64,000 bases of DNA, from contig NZ_CP019426.1 of NCBI RefSeq assembly GCF_009834515.1, positions 5,835,001 through 5,899,000 of the forward strand, given 5' to 3'. A program made the translations under genes and the position numbers. This DNA is from Pseudomonas sp. R84. GTDB lineage: Bacteria; Pseudomonadota; Gammaproteobacteria; Pseudomonadales; Pseudomonadaceae. Positions within the stretch are counted from its first letter, which is position 1; every line of letters begins with the position of its first letter. Below are positions 7,901-16,718 of this stretch, piece by piece. The notes beneath the pieces were generated by a model that was given only the letters and a program-made list of their open reading frames with translations, was not told where the DNA came from and did no database searches.

Positions 7901-9204
7901 GTGCCTTCGGCCCGTTACCCATAACCGCAATTGCCGAACCTCTTGCGCTGCCAACCACTCAAGTAGCTCAAGCCCTCGCTCAACTGGAACGCGAAGGTTA
8001 CGTGCTGCGTGGTCAGTTCACGCCCGGATTGGGGGTAGAAGAATGGTGCGAACGGCACCTGCTCGCGCGTATTCATCGCTACACGGTCAAGCGCCTGCGC
8101 CGGGAAATCGAACCGGTAGCGCTGCAGGATTTCATGCGTTTCCTGTTCGACTGGCAGCATCTGTCGCCCGCGACGCGCGGTCAGGGCAGTGCCGTGTTGC
8201 CGGCAATTGTCGGCCAGTTCGAAGGCTACGCAGCGGCCGCTTCGGCGTGGGACAGCGACATTCTCCCGGCGCGTTTGAAGGACTATTCGCCGAGCTGGCT
8301 GGATGAGTTGTGCCGCAACGGCAAACTGGTGTGGACGCGCCTCAGTGCCCGGCAGAAAGTCAGCGGCACGGCGTTGCGCAGCACGCCGATTGTATTGCTG
8401 CCGCGCAGTCAGGTCGGCTTATGGAGTGCGCTGGCGGAACAGACGCCGGTGAATGAACTGTCGCCGAAAACCCATAAGGTCTTTGAGGCCTTGAGCCAGC
8501 ACGGCGCGTTGTTTTTCGATGAGCTGATCCATGAAGCGCACCTGCTGCGCACCGAACTGGAAATCGCCTTACAGGAACTGGTCGGCGCCGGCCTGGTGAA
8601 CGCTGACAGCTTCGCCGGCCTGCGCGCGCTGATTACCCCGGCGAGCAAGCGCCAGCAGCACAGCAGTCGGCGTGGGCGTGGGGCGTTTATCGGTGGGATG
8701 GATGATGCCGGGCGCTGGGCCTTGCTGCGGCGCGGGGCGGCTGTGGATAACAACGAAACCCTTGAACATGTCGCGATGACACTGTTGCGGCGTTACGGCG
8801 TGGTGTTCTGGCGTTTGCTGGAGCGTGAGGCGGACTGGTTGCCGAGTTGGCGCGAGTTGCTGCGCACGTTTCATCGGCTGGAAGCGCGCGGCGAGATTCG
8901 CGGCGGGCGGTTTGTCAGTGGTTTGGCGGGGGAACAGTTTGCCTTGCCCGAGGCGATTCCGTTGTTGCGCGAAGTTCGACGGCGACCGCATGACGGCAGT
9001 CTGGTCGCGGTGTGCGGGGTAGATCCGCTGAACCTGGCCGGGACGTTGTTGCCGGGGGTAAAAGTGCCGGCGTTGGTGAGTAATCGGTTGGTGTATCGCG
9101 ATGGTTTGCCGGCGGCGGCGGAGATTGCCGGCAAGACGCAGTTCTGGCTGGAGCTGGATCCGATCGCTATGGAGCAGGTGCGCGGCAAATTGATCCGGCA
9201 TTGA
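4918..9204 (+). CDS. lhr: ATP-dependent helicase Lhr
   Basis: A 1428-residue superfamily 2 helicase of the full-length Lhr type. Walker A PTGSGKT is at 51-57, the DEIH box at 177-180 and motif III SAT at 212-214. The second RecA domain contains TLIFVNTRRLAERL, TASLELGIDIGEVD and the arginine-finger motif QRVGRSGH. A winged-helix and Lhr-core domain follows, and then a long Lhr-CTD rich in Leu and Arg. Lhr proteins are 3'-5' helicases acting on DNA and RNA:DNA hybrids in repair. The length is close to that of E. coli Lhr (about 1540), unlike the short ligase-associated form (about 800). The gene stands alone between two REP pairs. The ribosome site is weak; ATG 4918 is the first in-frame start. 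Confidence 0.93.
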   Translation: MNLPIPTDAALAGFHPAVSAWFSKTFPTVTAAQARAWPLIRQRRSTLIAAPTGSGKTLTAFLAVLDDLVHRGLENPDGLPDETLVVYVSPLKALSNDIRINLQNPLAGITGQLRQMNLPELEITTAVRTGDTPQKERAAMRKSAPHILVTTPESLYVLLGSESGRKMLGTTRTVIIDEIHAMAAGKRGSHLALSLERLQALCAEPLTRIGLSATQKPVEAVAQFLVGHDRPCEIIDIGHARPRDLGIEVPPVPLSAVMANDVWELVYDRLAELAREHRTTLIFVNTRRLAERLSRHLSERLGKHAVAAHHGSLAKEFRLDAEQRLKRGELQVLIATASLELGIDIGEVDLVCQIASPRSIAGFLQRVGRSGHQVGGTPKGRLFATTRDDLIECTALLDCVRRGELDTLHIPVAPLDVLAQQIIAEVSCQEWSEDALLAMFRQASPYRDLDEKHYQALLSMLAEGYNGRQGIRSAYLHRDAVSRTLRGRRGAKLAAVTSGGTIPDNADYSVMLEPQGLNIGSVNEDFAVESIAGDVFQLGNTSYRILRVETGKVRVEDAHGQPPTIPFWLGEAPGRSDELSAAVARLQAQLDELLGASPGDLQPALDWLIDTLGLNRASAEQLVEYLARARQTLGALPSQDTLLMERFFDESGGTQLIIHSPFGSRINRAWGLALRKRFCRTFNFELQAAASEDAIVLSLSTSHSFELDDIWRYLHSNSAEHILIQAVLDAPLFGVRWRWNAGVALALPRFTGGRKVAPQLQRMKSEDLIASVFPDQIACLENLAGEREIPEHPLIEQTLDDCLHEAMDSEGWLNLLRRMERGEVRLISRDLPAPSPLAAEILSARPYTFLDDAPLEERRTQAVINRRWSDPQSTDDLGALDADAIAAVREEAWPTPNAVDEMHEALMSLACISEAEVQANEGWRAWLETLASSGRACRLQIDAEHCLWLPRERLTCLQALYPQARLQPELEALPGFDETWTFDEAVIEVLRARLGAFGPLPITAIAEPLALPTTQVAQALAQLEREGYVLRGQFTPGLGVEEWCERHLLARIHRYTVKRLRREIEPVALQDFMRFLFDWQHLSPATRGQGSAVLPAIVGQFEGYAAAASAWDSDILPARLKDYSPSWLDELCRNGKLVWTRLSARQKVSGTALRSTPIVLLPRSQVGLWSALAEQTPVNELSPKTHKVFEALSQHGALFFDELIHEAHLLRTELEIALQELVGAGLVNADSFAGLRALITPASKRQQHSSRRGRGAFIGGMDDAGRWALLRRGAAVDNNETLEHVAMTLLRRYGVVFWRLLEREADWLPSWRELLRTFHRLEARGEIRGGRFVSGLAGEQFALPEAIPLLREVRRRPHDGSLVAVCGVDPLNLAGTLLPGVKVPALVSNRLVYRDGLPAAAEIAGKTQFWLELDPIAMEQVRGKLIRH

Positions 9205-9222
9205 GGGTGTTTGGGCTGACGT

Positions 9223-9291
9223 CTTCGCGAGCAGGCTCGCTCCCACAGTTTGACCGCGTTCCCCCTGTGGGAGCGAGCCTGCTCGCGAAAG
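9223..9291. repeat. REP-type inverted pair (REPIN)
   Basis: CTTCGCGAGCAGGCTCGCTC from 9223 and its inverted copy to 9291 lie between the convergent lhr and mechanosensitive channel genes. No T-run terminator is seen here, so this pair may do that job. Confidence 0.85.
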
Positions 9292-9319
9292 GGCCAGACC
9301 TCCCGCCACAATCCGGCAG

Positions 9320-11416
9320 TTAAGTCCGCGATTCCTGCGGCAACTCGCTCGCCACCACAGCCCCCTCTTGCTGCGACCGCTTCGGCAGCAAAACCTGCTG
9401 TGGATAAGTCTGCGCGAAATGCACGGTCGCGGTGTTATCCACAAGCTTCTTCAAACGCTGGTTGAACGCCCGGCTCACCGCATACTGCCCGCCCGACACC
9501 GTACGGAATTGCGCCGTCAGCACCACGCCATTCAAATCCATCTTGTCCACGCCAAACACATCCAGCGGCCCTTGCAGGTTGTACTTGAGGAACGGGTCTT
9601 CGCGGATCGAATCGCCGGTCTCGCGGATCAACTCGATGGCCTTATCCACGTCCGTGTCGTAGGTGAACTGCACCGAGAAAAACGCAAAGGCAAACTGCCG
9701 CGATTGGTTGGTCACTGCTTTGATCTGACCAAACGGCACCGAGTGCACAAAGCCCTTGCCGTCACGCAGACGCAGGGTGCGAATGGTCAGCCCTTCGACG
9801 GTGCCGGCATGGCCCGAGTCGAGCACCACCCAATCGCCAATCGACAGGGTGTCTTCAATGATGATGAACAGCCCGGTGATCACGTCCTGCACCAGTTGCT
9901 GCGATCCGAAACCGATGGCCAGACCGACCACTCCGGCACCGGCCAGCAGCGGCGCCACATTGATCCCCAGATTGGCCATGGTGGTGATTGCGCAGATCAC
10001 CACAAGGATGATTTTGATCGCGTTGCGCAGCAGCGGCAGGATGGTTTTCACCCGCGTACTCGGCTGGCGCGCCGCGCGTTTGCTGAGCGGCGGTTTCAGT
10101 GCTTCCTGAATCGCCGTGTCGAGTACCACCCACAGTAACCACGTCACCAGGAAGATCAGACCGATGCTGCTCAGCGCGTTGCTGATGGCCCGGCCGACCG
10201 TACTGCTCTGGGCAAAATCGAGCAGCGACACGCCCCAGATCCGCCCGAGAATATCGATGAAGGCGATAGCGATGACGATCCGCAGCAAGGCATGCAAGAG
10301 GCTGAGAAAACGTTCCTTGTAGGCGCTGCTGCGCTGGATCGCTTCGGCTTTTCGTGACTTGAACAAGTGCTGCAGGATCGTGCTGAGGAATACCGTGCCA
10401 ATTAACAAAACCGTGGTGAACAACGCGCAACGCAGGGCCTTCTGATTGTCCTCGCCGATGCCGATCAGATTGACCGCCGAGACCAGCACCATCAACACGA
10501 TTGGCCAATACCACAGCCCCGAGAAAATCCGCAGCGACTCCTGCAACGAGGGTTGTTTCAGCCGCTGACTCAGTGAACGATTGCGGATCAGATGCGCCAC
10601 CGGACGACGCAGGCGAATCACCAGCAAACCAAAAATGATCGAGGCGATCAGCCCGGTGAACACCGCGATACTGCTGGTGATGTTGCCGCCCAGTTGCCGG
10701 GCAATCTGCGGACTGGTCAGCGCATCGCTGAGGGCGGCGAGGAAACCGATCAGAAACAGTGGTCGAGGACAGTAATTGCGGATGATCCGCGCCGCCGGAC
10801 GTTTATGGCCGACGTTGAACATCACCACCACGCACAACAACATCGAGGTGGAAAAGATGCCGCTGCTGGTGGCGTAGGCCAGACACAGCGCCAGCGCGCG
10901 TCCCACGGAGGCTTGCAGAAAATGGCTGACATATAACGTCAGCGGTAGGCAGATCAGCGCCGGCACGGTGTACGGCAGCAAGTAACCAATCAGGTCCTGA
11001 CTGCGCTGGCGGGTACGCAACCAGCGGCCCTCGCGCAGGCGTTTGGTCAACAGGCTGCCGAGCACGGTGAGCAGCGCGAAACTGCCGAGCCAAGTGCCGG
11101 ACAAAGAGAGGAAATCCCCAGCGACGCTCCAGCCCGAGCGATTCGACGGTTGATTGACCAGTTTGTCGACTTCATCGGCGGCGCGATCGGCGCGCAGGCG
11201 CCAGGCGTCGACCAAGTGTTCGTTGAGATCGAGTTTGTCTTGTACATCATCGATGCTCGAACTGATCGCACCGAGCAGCCCGCCCTGCACAATCGGTTCG
11301 GGTTTGGCCGCTTCTTCGGTGGCGGCCGGGACGCCCGGTAGCGCGGCGGCGTCGATTTCACTGGCGCCGAGAAACAGCAGTGCTCCCAGCAGAATGGCGA
11401 TCCTGAACTTGACCAA
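9320..11416 (-). CDS. Mechanosensitive ion channel, MscS superfamily
   Basis: About 698 residues with a signal peptide (VKFRIAILLGALLFLGASEIDA), a soluble periplasmic segment with a predicted helical region, then about ten hydrophobic helices. The MscS pore and beta domain lie near residues 495-600 with AGAGVVGLAIGFGSQQLVQD, the pore-lining Gly/Ala helix. I prefer the TTG start at 11416: an upstream GGGAGATCGGAG gives Shine-Dalgarno options and the signal peptide then begins at once. A GTG at 11467 would add 17 residues without a good ribosome site. Such channels (YbiO/MscM class) release solutes during hypo-osmotic shock. It is a single gene. The C-terminal tail is hydrophilic. Confidence 0.88.
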   Translation of the reverse strand: MVKFRIAILLGALLFLGASEIDAAALPGVPAATEEAAKPEPIVQGGLLGAISSSIDDVQDKLDLNEHLVDAWRLRADRAADEVDKLVNQPSNRSGWSVAGDFLSLSGTWLGSFALLTVLGSLLTKRLREGRWLRTRQRSQDLIGYLLPYTVPALICLPLTLYVSHFLQASVGRALALCLAYATSSGIFSTSMLLCVVVMFNVGHKRPAARIIRNYCPRPLFLIGFLAALSDALTSPQIARQLGGNITSSIAVFTGLIASIIFGLLVIRLRRPVAHLIRNRSLSQRLKQPSLQESLRIFSGLWYWPIVLMVLVSAVNLIGIGEDNQKALRCALFTTVLLIGTVFLSTILQHLFKSRKAEAIQRSSAYKERFLSLLHALLRIVIAIAFIDILGRIWGVSLLDFAQSSTVGRAISNALSSIGLIFLVTWLLWVVLDTAIQEALKPPLSKRAARQPSTRVKTILPLLRNAIKIILVVICAITTMANLGINVAPLLAGAGVVGLAIGFGSQQLVQDVITGLFIIIEDTLSIGDWVVLDSGHAGTVEGLTIRTLRLRDGKGFVHSVPFGQIKAVTNQSRQFAFAFFSVQFTYDTDVDKAIELIRETGDSIREDPFLKYNLQGPLDVFGVDKMDLNGVVLTAQFRTVSGGQYAVSRAFNQRLKKLVDNTATVHFAQTYPQQVLLPKRSQQEGAVVASELPQESRT

Positions 11417-11482
11417 AACTCCGATCTCCCTTGGCTGAACCTGTAAGGAACTGATCGGTAATTGCACAGCAAGTTCAAGAGC

Positions 11483-11755
11483 ACCCTCACCCCAGCCCTC
11501 TCCCAGAGGGAGAGGGAGCCGACCGAGTTGCCTTCGAAAAGTACATCGACCTGCAAGTTCGGAGTCGAACTCAAACCCTGAAGATCAGCTCCCCTCCCCC
11601 TCGCCCTCTCCCTGCGTGAGAGGGAGCTGACCGAGTTGCCTGCGAGAAGTACACCGACTTGCAAGTCCTGAGTCGAACTCAAATCCTAAGAACCCTGAAG
11701 ATCAGCTCCCTTCCCCCTCGCCCCCTTTGGGGGAGAGGGTTGGGGTGAGGGGGAG
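11483..11755. repeat. Composite intergenic repeat with tandem 110-base units
   Basis: This begins with CCTCACCCCAGCCCTCTCCC and ends with the inverted GGTTGGGGTGAGGGGGAG. In between, a unit starting GACCGAGTTGCC occurs at 11521 and again at 11629; the two are about 108 and 117 bases long. Both contain GAGTCGAACTCAAA and GAAGATCAGCTCCC, so a duplication of the repeat interior is visible. It shares arms with the repeat at 2638. The roughly 450 bases between the channel gene and the DUF72 gene hold no gene. Confidence 0.75.
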
Positions 11756-11870
11756 CGCTTTTGATCTTCGCCTTGGACGTGACCGTCCGTAATACCGTCG
11801 AAACTTTCCCGCCCCGCCCGCAGTCATCAAAAGATACCGGCAACACGAGGACTTTCGACGGGAGGGCGGC

Positions 11871-12797
11871 ATGGCAACGATTCACATCGGTATTTCCGGC
11901 TGGCGCTACGCACCGTGGCGCGGGGACTTCTACCCCAAGGGACTGGCGCAGAAACGCGAATTGCAGTTCGCGTCGCGAGCGGTCAACAGTATCGAAATCA
12001 ATGGATCGTTCTACGCCCTCCAGCGGCCCGAACGTTACGCGCAGTGGTACGCCGAAACACCCGATGACTTCGTCTTCAGCGTCAAGGCGCCGCGCTTCAT
12101 CACCCACATCCGTCGCTTGCGCGAGATCGAAAAACCACTGGCGAATTTCTTCGCTTCGGGAATTCTGGAACTCAAGGAAAAGCTCGGGCCGATCCTGTGG
12201 CAGTTCCCGCCGAACTTCAAATTCGAGCCTGAGCGCTTCGAACACTTCCTCGCATTATTGCCCCACGACACCGAAGCCGCCGCCACCCTCGCCCATCAAC
12301 ACGATTCGCACCTGCACGGCCACGCCAGCATGAAAGCCTGGCGCAAAAAGCCGCTGCGCCATGCCGTGGAAATCCGCAACGAGACTTTCATCGATCCGGA
12401 GTTCGTACGCTTGTTGAAACGCCACAACACCGCGCTGGTGATCGCCGACACCGCAGACAAATGGCCGTACCGCGAAGACCTCACCAGCGACTTTGTCTAC
12501 TTGCGCCTGCACGGTGCCGAAGAGCTGTACGCCAGTGGCTACACAGCACCGGCACTCAAACGCTGGGCCGAGCGCATTGACGCTTGGCACCACGGCGAGC
12601 AACCGAAAGATGCGAACCTGATCGCCCCCCGACTGAAGCCGCGCGCGCGCAAATCCCGAGAGGTGTTCTGCTATTTCGACAACGACATCAAAGTCCGCGC
12701 GCCGTATGACGCGCGCGAACTGCTACATCGTTTCGACCTGGATAAAGACCTCGCCACCACCCCCGGTGAACCTGTTGCCGAAGGGGTACTGCCATGA
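11871..12797 (+). CDS. DUF72 family protein (YecE-like TIM barrel)
   Basis: A 308-residue DUF72 protein. The diagnostic N-terminal [19 protein letters not shown] and the EINGSFY block near 42-48 are present, and the body fits the predicted TIM-barrel fold. No catalytic activity is established for the family. A strong Shine-Dalgarno, GGGAGG at 11860-11865, sets the start at ATG 11871. Its stop overlaps the start of the next gene by ATGA, so it heads a tightly coupled operon with ybhP, clsB and ybhN homologues. This context hints at a role connected with membrane lipids or stress, but that is inference only. Confidence 0.88.
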   Translation: MATIHIGISGWRYAPWRGDFYPKGLAQKRELQFASRAVNSIEINGSFYALQRPERYAQWYAETPDDFVFSVKAPRFITHIRRLREIEKPLANFFASGILELKEKLGPILWQFPPNFKFEPERFEHFLALLPHDTEAAATLAHQHDSHLHGHASMKAWRKKPLRHAVEIRNETFIDPEFVRLLKRHNTALVIADTADKWPYREDLTSDFVYLRLHGAEELYASGYTAPALKRWAERIDAWHHGEQPKDANLIAPRLKPRARKSREVFCYFDNDIKVRAPYDARELLHRFDLDKDLATTPGEPVAEGVLP

Positions 12798-13591
12798 GCA
12801 TTCCAGAACCGGTCGGTTTCACCGATGAGGGCTCCGTGGTCGCGCCGTCAGTGCGCACGTTTACCGTGCTTACGGTGAATACCCACAAGGGTTTCACCGC
12901 GCTCAACCGGCGTTTCATCCTGCCGGAACTGCGCGAGGCGGTGCGCAGCGTCGCCGCCGATGTGGTGTTTCTGCAGGAAGTCCACGGTACCCACGAACAG
13001 CATCCCAAGCGCTACAACAATTGGCCGACGATGCCGCAGTACGAATTCCTCGCCGACAGCCTCTGGCCACAATTCGCCTATGGGCGCAACGCGGTGTACC
13101 CGGAGGGCGATCACGGCAACGCGCTGCTGTCGAAATTCCAGATCATCCGTCACGACAATCTCGACGTGTCGATCAGTGGCCACGAGAACCGTGGCCTGTT
13201 GCATTGCGTGCTGCGTCTGCCCGGTGACGGCACCGAGGTGCATGCGATCTGCGTGCACCTGGGCCTGCGTGAAAGTCATCGCAACGCCCAGTTGGACTTG
13301 CTCATGCAACGCTTGGCGGAACTGCCTGACGACACACCGGTGATCGTCGCCGGTGATTTCAATGACTGGCGCCAGCGCGCCGATGCCCAACTCAAGCCCT
13401 GTGGCCTGCGCGAAGTATTTGCCGAGCATCAGGGCAAACCGGCGCGCAGTTTCCCGGCGCGCCTGCCGACACTGCGACTCGACCGTATTTACGTGCGCAA
13501 CCTCAAGGCCAGTCGGCCGAAAGTCCTGGCGAACCGGCCTTGGTCGCACCTTTCCGACCACGTTCCTTTATCGGTAGAGATAGAACTATGA
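12794..13591 (+). CDS. Endonuclease/exonuclease/phosphatase family protein (YbhP-like)
   Basis: A 265-residue EEP-fold enzyme. The family's metal and catalytic residues are visible: Asn29 in VNTHKG, Glu62 in LQEVHG, the GDFNDWR motif near 185-191, and the C-terminal SDHVPL with Asp255 and His256. The fold hydrolyses phosphodiester or phosphomonoester bonds in nucleic acids, phosphoinositides or phospholipids; here the lipid context suggests a membrane phospholipid or related substrate. In E. coli ybhP lies beside clsB (ybhO) and ybhN, as here. ATGA overlaps with both neighbours imply translational coupling. Confidence 0.88.
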   Translation: MSIPEPVGFTDEGSVVAPSVRTFTVLTVNTHKGFTALNRRFILPELREAVRSVAADVVFLQEVHGTHEQHPKRYNNWPTMPQYEFLADSLWPQFAYGRNAVYPEGDHGNALLSKFQIIRHDNLDVSISGHENRGLLHCVLRLPGDGTEVHAICVHLGLRESHRNAQLDLLMQRLAELPDDTPVIVAGDFNDWRQRADAQLKPCGLREVFAEHQGKPARSFPARLPTLRLDRIYVRNLKASRPKVLANRPWSHLSDHVPLSVEIEL

Positions 13592-14862
13592 GCAGCGCGC
13601 CGCTGGAGAAGTCCGCCGTGGAACCGGTAACCATCAACCCGCCGATACGCGAGCCCGGCCAGGTTGATGTCGAGTACAGCTGGCAGGGCAATAATCGCGT
13701 TGAGTTGCTGGAGAACGGCGAGGAGTATTTCCCGCGAGTGTTCGAGGCGATGCGCGCGGCGAAGAGTGAAATCCTCCTCGAGACCTTTATCGTTTTCGAA
13801 GACAAGGTCGGCGCCGAGTTGCAGGAGATTCTGATCGACGCCGCGCGACGAGGCGTGCGTACCACCGTCAGCCTCGACGGCTTTGGTTGCGGCGAGTTGA
13901 CCACCGCTTATCTCACCGCGCTGAGTGAAGCCGGTGTGCATCTGCAAATCTTCGATCCGGCACCGAAACACCTGGGCATCCGCACCAATTGGTTTCGCCG
14001 TTTGCATCGCAAGATCGTGGTGGTCGACGGCCTGATCGCGTTTATTGGCGGGATCAACTTTTCTGGCGATCACCTCGCTGATTTCGGCCCTGAAGCCAAA
14101 CAGGATTACTCGGTGGAAGTTCAGGGCCCGGTTGTCGCTGACATCCACCACTTTGCCCTGCTGCAAAGTGGTCGTCCCGGACGCGCACGCTTCTGGTGGC
14201 AACGTCGGCGCCAGCGCCGCGCGGAGATGGCTTTCGAAGACCACGACGGCCAGGTGCGTCTGGTATTCCGCGATAACGACCAGCACCACTCCGATATTGA
14301 AGATGTGTATTTGCAGGTACTTCGCCGTGCCAAACGCCGGGTCGTGATCGCCAACGCCTACTTCTTCCCCGGTTATCGCTTGCTGCGGGAAATCCGTAAC
14401 GCGGCGCGGCGCGGGGTTGAGGTACGCCTGATTCTGCAAGGCCAACCGGACATGCTGGTGGCCAAACTGGCGGCACGCATGACCTACGACTACCTGCTCA
14501 AGGCCGGGGTGCAGATTCACGAATATTGCCAGCGACCGCTGCACGGCAAAGTGGCGCTGGTCGACGAAGAATGGAGCACCGTCGGTTCGAGCAATCTCGA
14601 CCCGCTGAGCCTGTCGCTGAACCTGGAAGCCAATGTGCTGATCCGCGACCGCGCCTTTAATCAGCACTTGTTCGAGCGCCTCGAAGACCTCAGTCAAAAC
14701 CATTGCAAAGCCATGGATGCCAGCAAGTCCCCGCGTGGACGCATCTGGCACATGACCGTGGGGTTTCTGGTGTTCCACTTTTTGCGGCATTTCCCGGCGA
14801 TGGCCGGTTGGTTGCCAGCGCATAAACCCCGGCTCAAGCCATTTCGAGGTAACACGCCATGA
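13588..14862 (+). CDS. clsB: Cardiolipin synthase B
   Basis: A 424-residue phospholipase D superfamily enzyme with two HKD motifs: His140-Lys142-Asp147 in [10 protein letters not shown], followed by GGINFSGDH, and His319-Lys321-Asp326 in [10 protein letters not shown], followed by GSSNLD. ClsB condenses phosphatidylglycerol with a second phospholipid to make cardiolipin at the inner membrane. There is no N-terminal transmembrane pair as in ClsA, which fits ClsB (E. coli YbhO, 413 residues). I use ATG 13588, overlapping the previous stop as ATGA; an earlier in-frame start at 13540 lies inside the upstream gene. It also overlaps the ybhN-type gene by ATGA. Confidence 0.92.
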   Translation: MSSAPLEKSAVEPVTINPPIREPGQVDVEYSWQGNNRVELLENGEEYFPRVFEAMRAAKSEILLETFIVFEDKVGAELQEILIDAARRGVRTTVSLDGFGCGELTTAYLTALSEAGVHLQIFDPAPKHLGIRTNWFRRLHRKIVVVDGLIAFIGGINFSGDHLADFGPEAKQDYSVEVQGPVVADIHHFALLQSGRPGRARFWWQRRRQRRAEMAFEDHDGQVRLVFRDNDQHHSDIEDVYLQVLRRAKRRVVIANAYFFPGYRLLREIRNAARRGVEVRLILQGQPDMLVAKLAARMTYDYLLKAGVQIHEYCQRPLHGKVALVDEEWSTVGSSNLDPLSLSLNLEANVLIRDRAFNQHLFERLEDLSQNHCKAMDASKSPRGRIWHMTVGFLVFHFLRHFPAMAGWLPAHKPRLKPFRGNTP

Positions 14863-15845
14863 GCCATTCCGAAGCGCAATCGAGCGGCCACTCGGCAACA
14901 GCGACTCACTCGAAATGGAGTCGCTGGAAGCGCCCGTTGACCCTGCTGTTTTTCCTCGCACTGATCGTGTTGCTGACGCTGTTCGCCACGCGCATCGAAT
15001 GGGCCGAAGTGCTGCAAACCCTCGCCGACTTCAAGGTGCGCACGCTGATCATCGCCGCCGGCCTGACCCTGCTGAGCTTTCTCGTGTACGCCAGTTTCGA
15101 CCTGATCGGCCGCACCTACATTCGTCAGGACCTGACCTGGAAACAGATTCTGCCGGTAGGAATCATCAGTTATGCGTTCAACCTCAATCTGAGTGCCTGG
15201 GTCGGCGGCATCGCCATGCGTTATCGGCTGTATTCGCGCCTTGGCGTGAGCAAAAGCAACATCGCCAAGATTCTCGGCTTGAGCCTGGCGACCAACTGGT
15301 TCGGCTACATGACCATTGCCGGCGTGGTGTTCAGCAGCGGATTGGTGACGATGCCGCCGGGCTGGAAAATCAGCAGCAGTGCGCTGCAAGGCATCGGCGT
15401 GTTGTTGCTGCTGATCAGCGCCGGCTATCTCGTCGCGTGCCAGTTTTCCAAGCGCCGCGAGTGGTCGATTCGCGGGGTGGAAATCAATCTGCCGTCGTTG
15501 CGCATGGCGGTCCTGCAACTGCTGTTGGGGGCATTGAACTGGTCGCTGATGGCGGCGGTGATTTTCACCTTGTTGCCGAGCAAACTGGATTATCCGCTGG
15601 TGCTGGGGGTGCTGTTGATCAGTGCGATTGCAGGGGTCATTACACATATTCCGGCGGGGCTTGGGGTGTTGGAAGCGGTGTTTGTCGCGTTGCTGCAACA
15701 CGAGGCTTCGCGCGGCAGTCTGGTAGCGGGGTTGCTGGCATATCGGGCGATTTATTTTCTGTTGCCGCTGTTGATTACGGTGGTGATGTATCTGGTGGTT
15801 GAAGCGAAGGCGAAGGCGCTGCGAATAGAGAAGAAACCTTCCTGA
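14859..15845 (+). CDS. YbhN/LPG-synthase-type membrane protein
   Basis: A 328-residue integral membrane protein of the UPF0104/YbhN family, related to the flippase domain of lysylphosphatidylglycerol synthase. About eight hydrophobic segments are visible, from LTLLFFLALIVLLTLFA near residue 27 to LPLLITVVMYLVVE near 315. The family signature HIPAGLGVLEA lies near residue 265. It lacks the cytoplasmic aminoacyl-transferase domain of MprF, so it cannot itself make lysyl lipid; a lipid-translocating or lipid-binding role is plausible. It is last in the DUF72-ybhP-clsB operon, starting within the clsB stop (ATGA). Confidence 0.87.
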   Translation: MSHSEAQSSGHSATATHSKWSRWKRPLTLLFFLALIVLLTLFATRIEWAEVLQTLADFKVRTLIIAAGLTLLSFLVYASFDLIGRTYIRQDLTWKQILPVGIISYAFNLNLSAWVGGIAMRYRLYSRLGVSKSNIAKILGLSLATNWFGYMTIAGVVFSSGLVTMPPGWKISSSALQGIGVLLLLISAGYLVACQFSKRREWSIRGVEINLPSLRMAVLQLLLGALNWSLMAAVIFTLLPSKLDYPLVLGVLLISAIAGVITHIPAGLGVLEAVFVALLQHEASRGSLVAGLLAYRAIYFLLPLLITVVMYLVVEAKAKALRIEKKPS

Positions 15846-15867
15846 GGGAGTTGGTGAGTTTGAAAAA

Positions 15868-15939
15868 GCTATCGCGAGCAGGCTCACTCCTACAAGTGAA
15901 CGCATTCCAAAATGTAGGAGTGAGCCTGCTCGCGATAGC
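15868..15939. repeat. REP-type inverted pair, variant class (GTAGGAGTGAGC)
   Basis: The left arm CTATCGCGAGCAGGCTCACT starts at about 15869, and the inverted right arm TAGGAGTGAGCCTGCTCGCG runs 15915-15934. The core is GTAGGAGTGAGC rather than the GTGGGAGCGAGC of the other pairs here. It sits between convergent genes. Confidence 0.8.
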
Positions 15940-15959
15940 GTTCGAACGAACAACAAAGC

Positions 15960-16718
15960 TCATGCTGATTGAATAATGCTCAACCGCTCACCCACGACCA
16001 TCTCGGTAATCCAGTCCACCAGAATCGAGGTGTACGCCTGCTGCGACACCGGCTCGCTCAGCGCATGATCGGCGCCATCGATAATCCGGTGCGTCAGTGA
16101 ATGCGTCTGCTGGCACGCCGCGCGGTAACTCATGATTGCCGCGTGGGGCACGTAATCGTCGGTTTCCGATTCGACCAGCAACACATCACCAGTGAATTGC
16201 GAACACGCATGCAGCGCGCGGTTAGTGTCCGCGCGCACCAGCGTGCTGCGATAATCACGCAGATCAGCCTTGTCCAGCTCACGCTTGGGCGTGTGCCATT
16301 GCTCATCGCGATACAGTGCCGGCACGCGCAACGCCAGCCAGCGCACCGGGCGCAGCGAAGTCAGGATCGAAGCCAGATAACCGCCATAACTGGTGCCGAC
16401 CACGGCGATCGCCGAGGTGTCGAGCGCCGGATGCGCGAGCAAGCGGTCATACGCCGCGAGCAGATCGCGCAGATTGTCTTCGCGAGTGACACGGGTCAGC
16501 GGAATTCCGGTACCGCCAGTGTGCCCGCGCAAGTCGAAGGTCAGGCACACACAGCCGAGACCGGCGATGCCTTTGGCGCGCTCAAGGTCGCGCTCCTGAC
16601 TACCGCCCCAACCATGGACAAACAACACCCCCGGGACTTTCGATTTGGGACTGAGAAATGTCCCGCTCATCTGTTCATCATCAATGTCGATTTGAATGCT
16701 TTCGCTTCTAGCCGTCAT
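15960..16718 (-). CDS. Alpha/beta hydrolase
   Basis: A 252-residue alpha/beta hydrolase. FVHGWGG (33-39) supplies the oxyanion region, GTSYGG holds the nucleophile Ser110, an acid is in LLVESETDDYVP, and His lies in GADHALSEP near the C-terminus. No signal peptide, so it is cytoplasmic. The substrate is not recognisable; it resembles dienelactone-hydrolase or peptidase-like esterases. ATG 16718 is chosen because the family start follows; the longer reading adds 24 residues from the upstream gene. It overlaps the end of the DUF3182 gene by 11 bases, so the pair is one operon. Confidence 0.87.
   Translation of the reverse strand: MTARSESIQIDIDDEQMSGTFLSPKSKVPGVLFVHGWGGSQERDLERAKGIAGLGCVCLTFDLRGHTGGTGIPLTRVTREDNLRDLLAAYDRLLAHPALDTSAIAVVGTSYGGYLASILTSLRPVRWLALRVPALYRDEQWHTPKRELDKADLRDYRSTLVRADTNRALHACSQFTGDVLLVESETDDYVPHAAIMSYRAACQQTHSLTHRIIDGADHALSEPVSQQAYTSILVDWITEMVVGERLSIIQSA

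Noticed and set aside
13489..14961. A 490-residue minus-strand frame opposite clsB
   Set aside because: A shadow of the plus-strand reading in GC-rich DNA; the plus strand holds two complete HKD motifs and a coupled operon.
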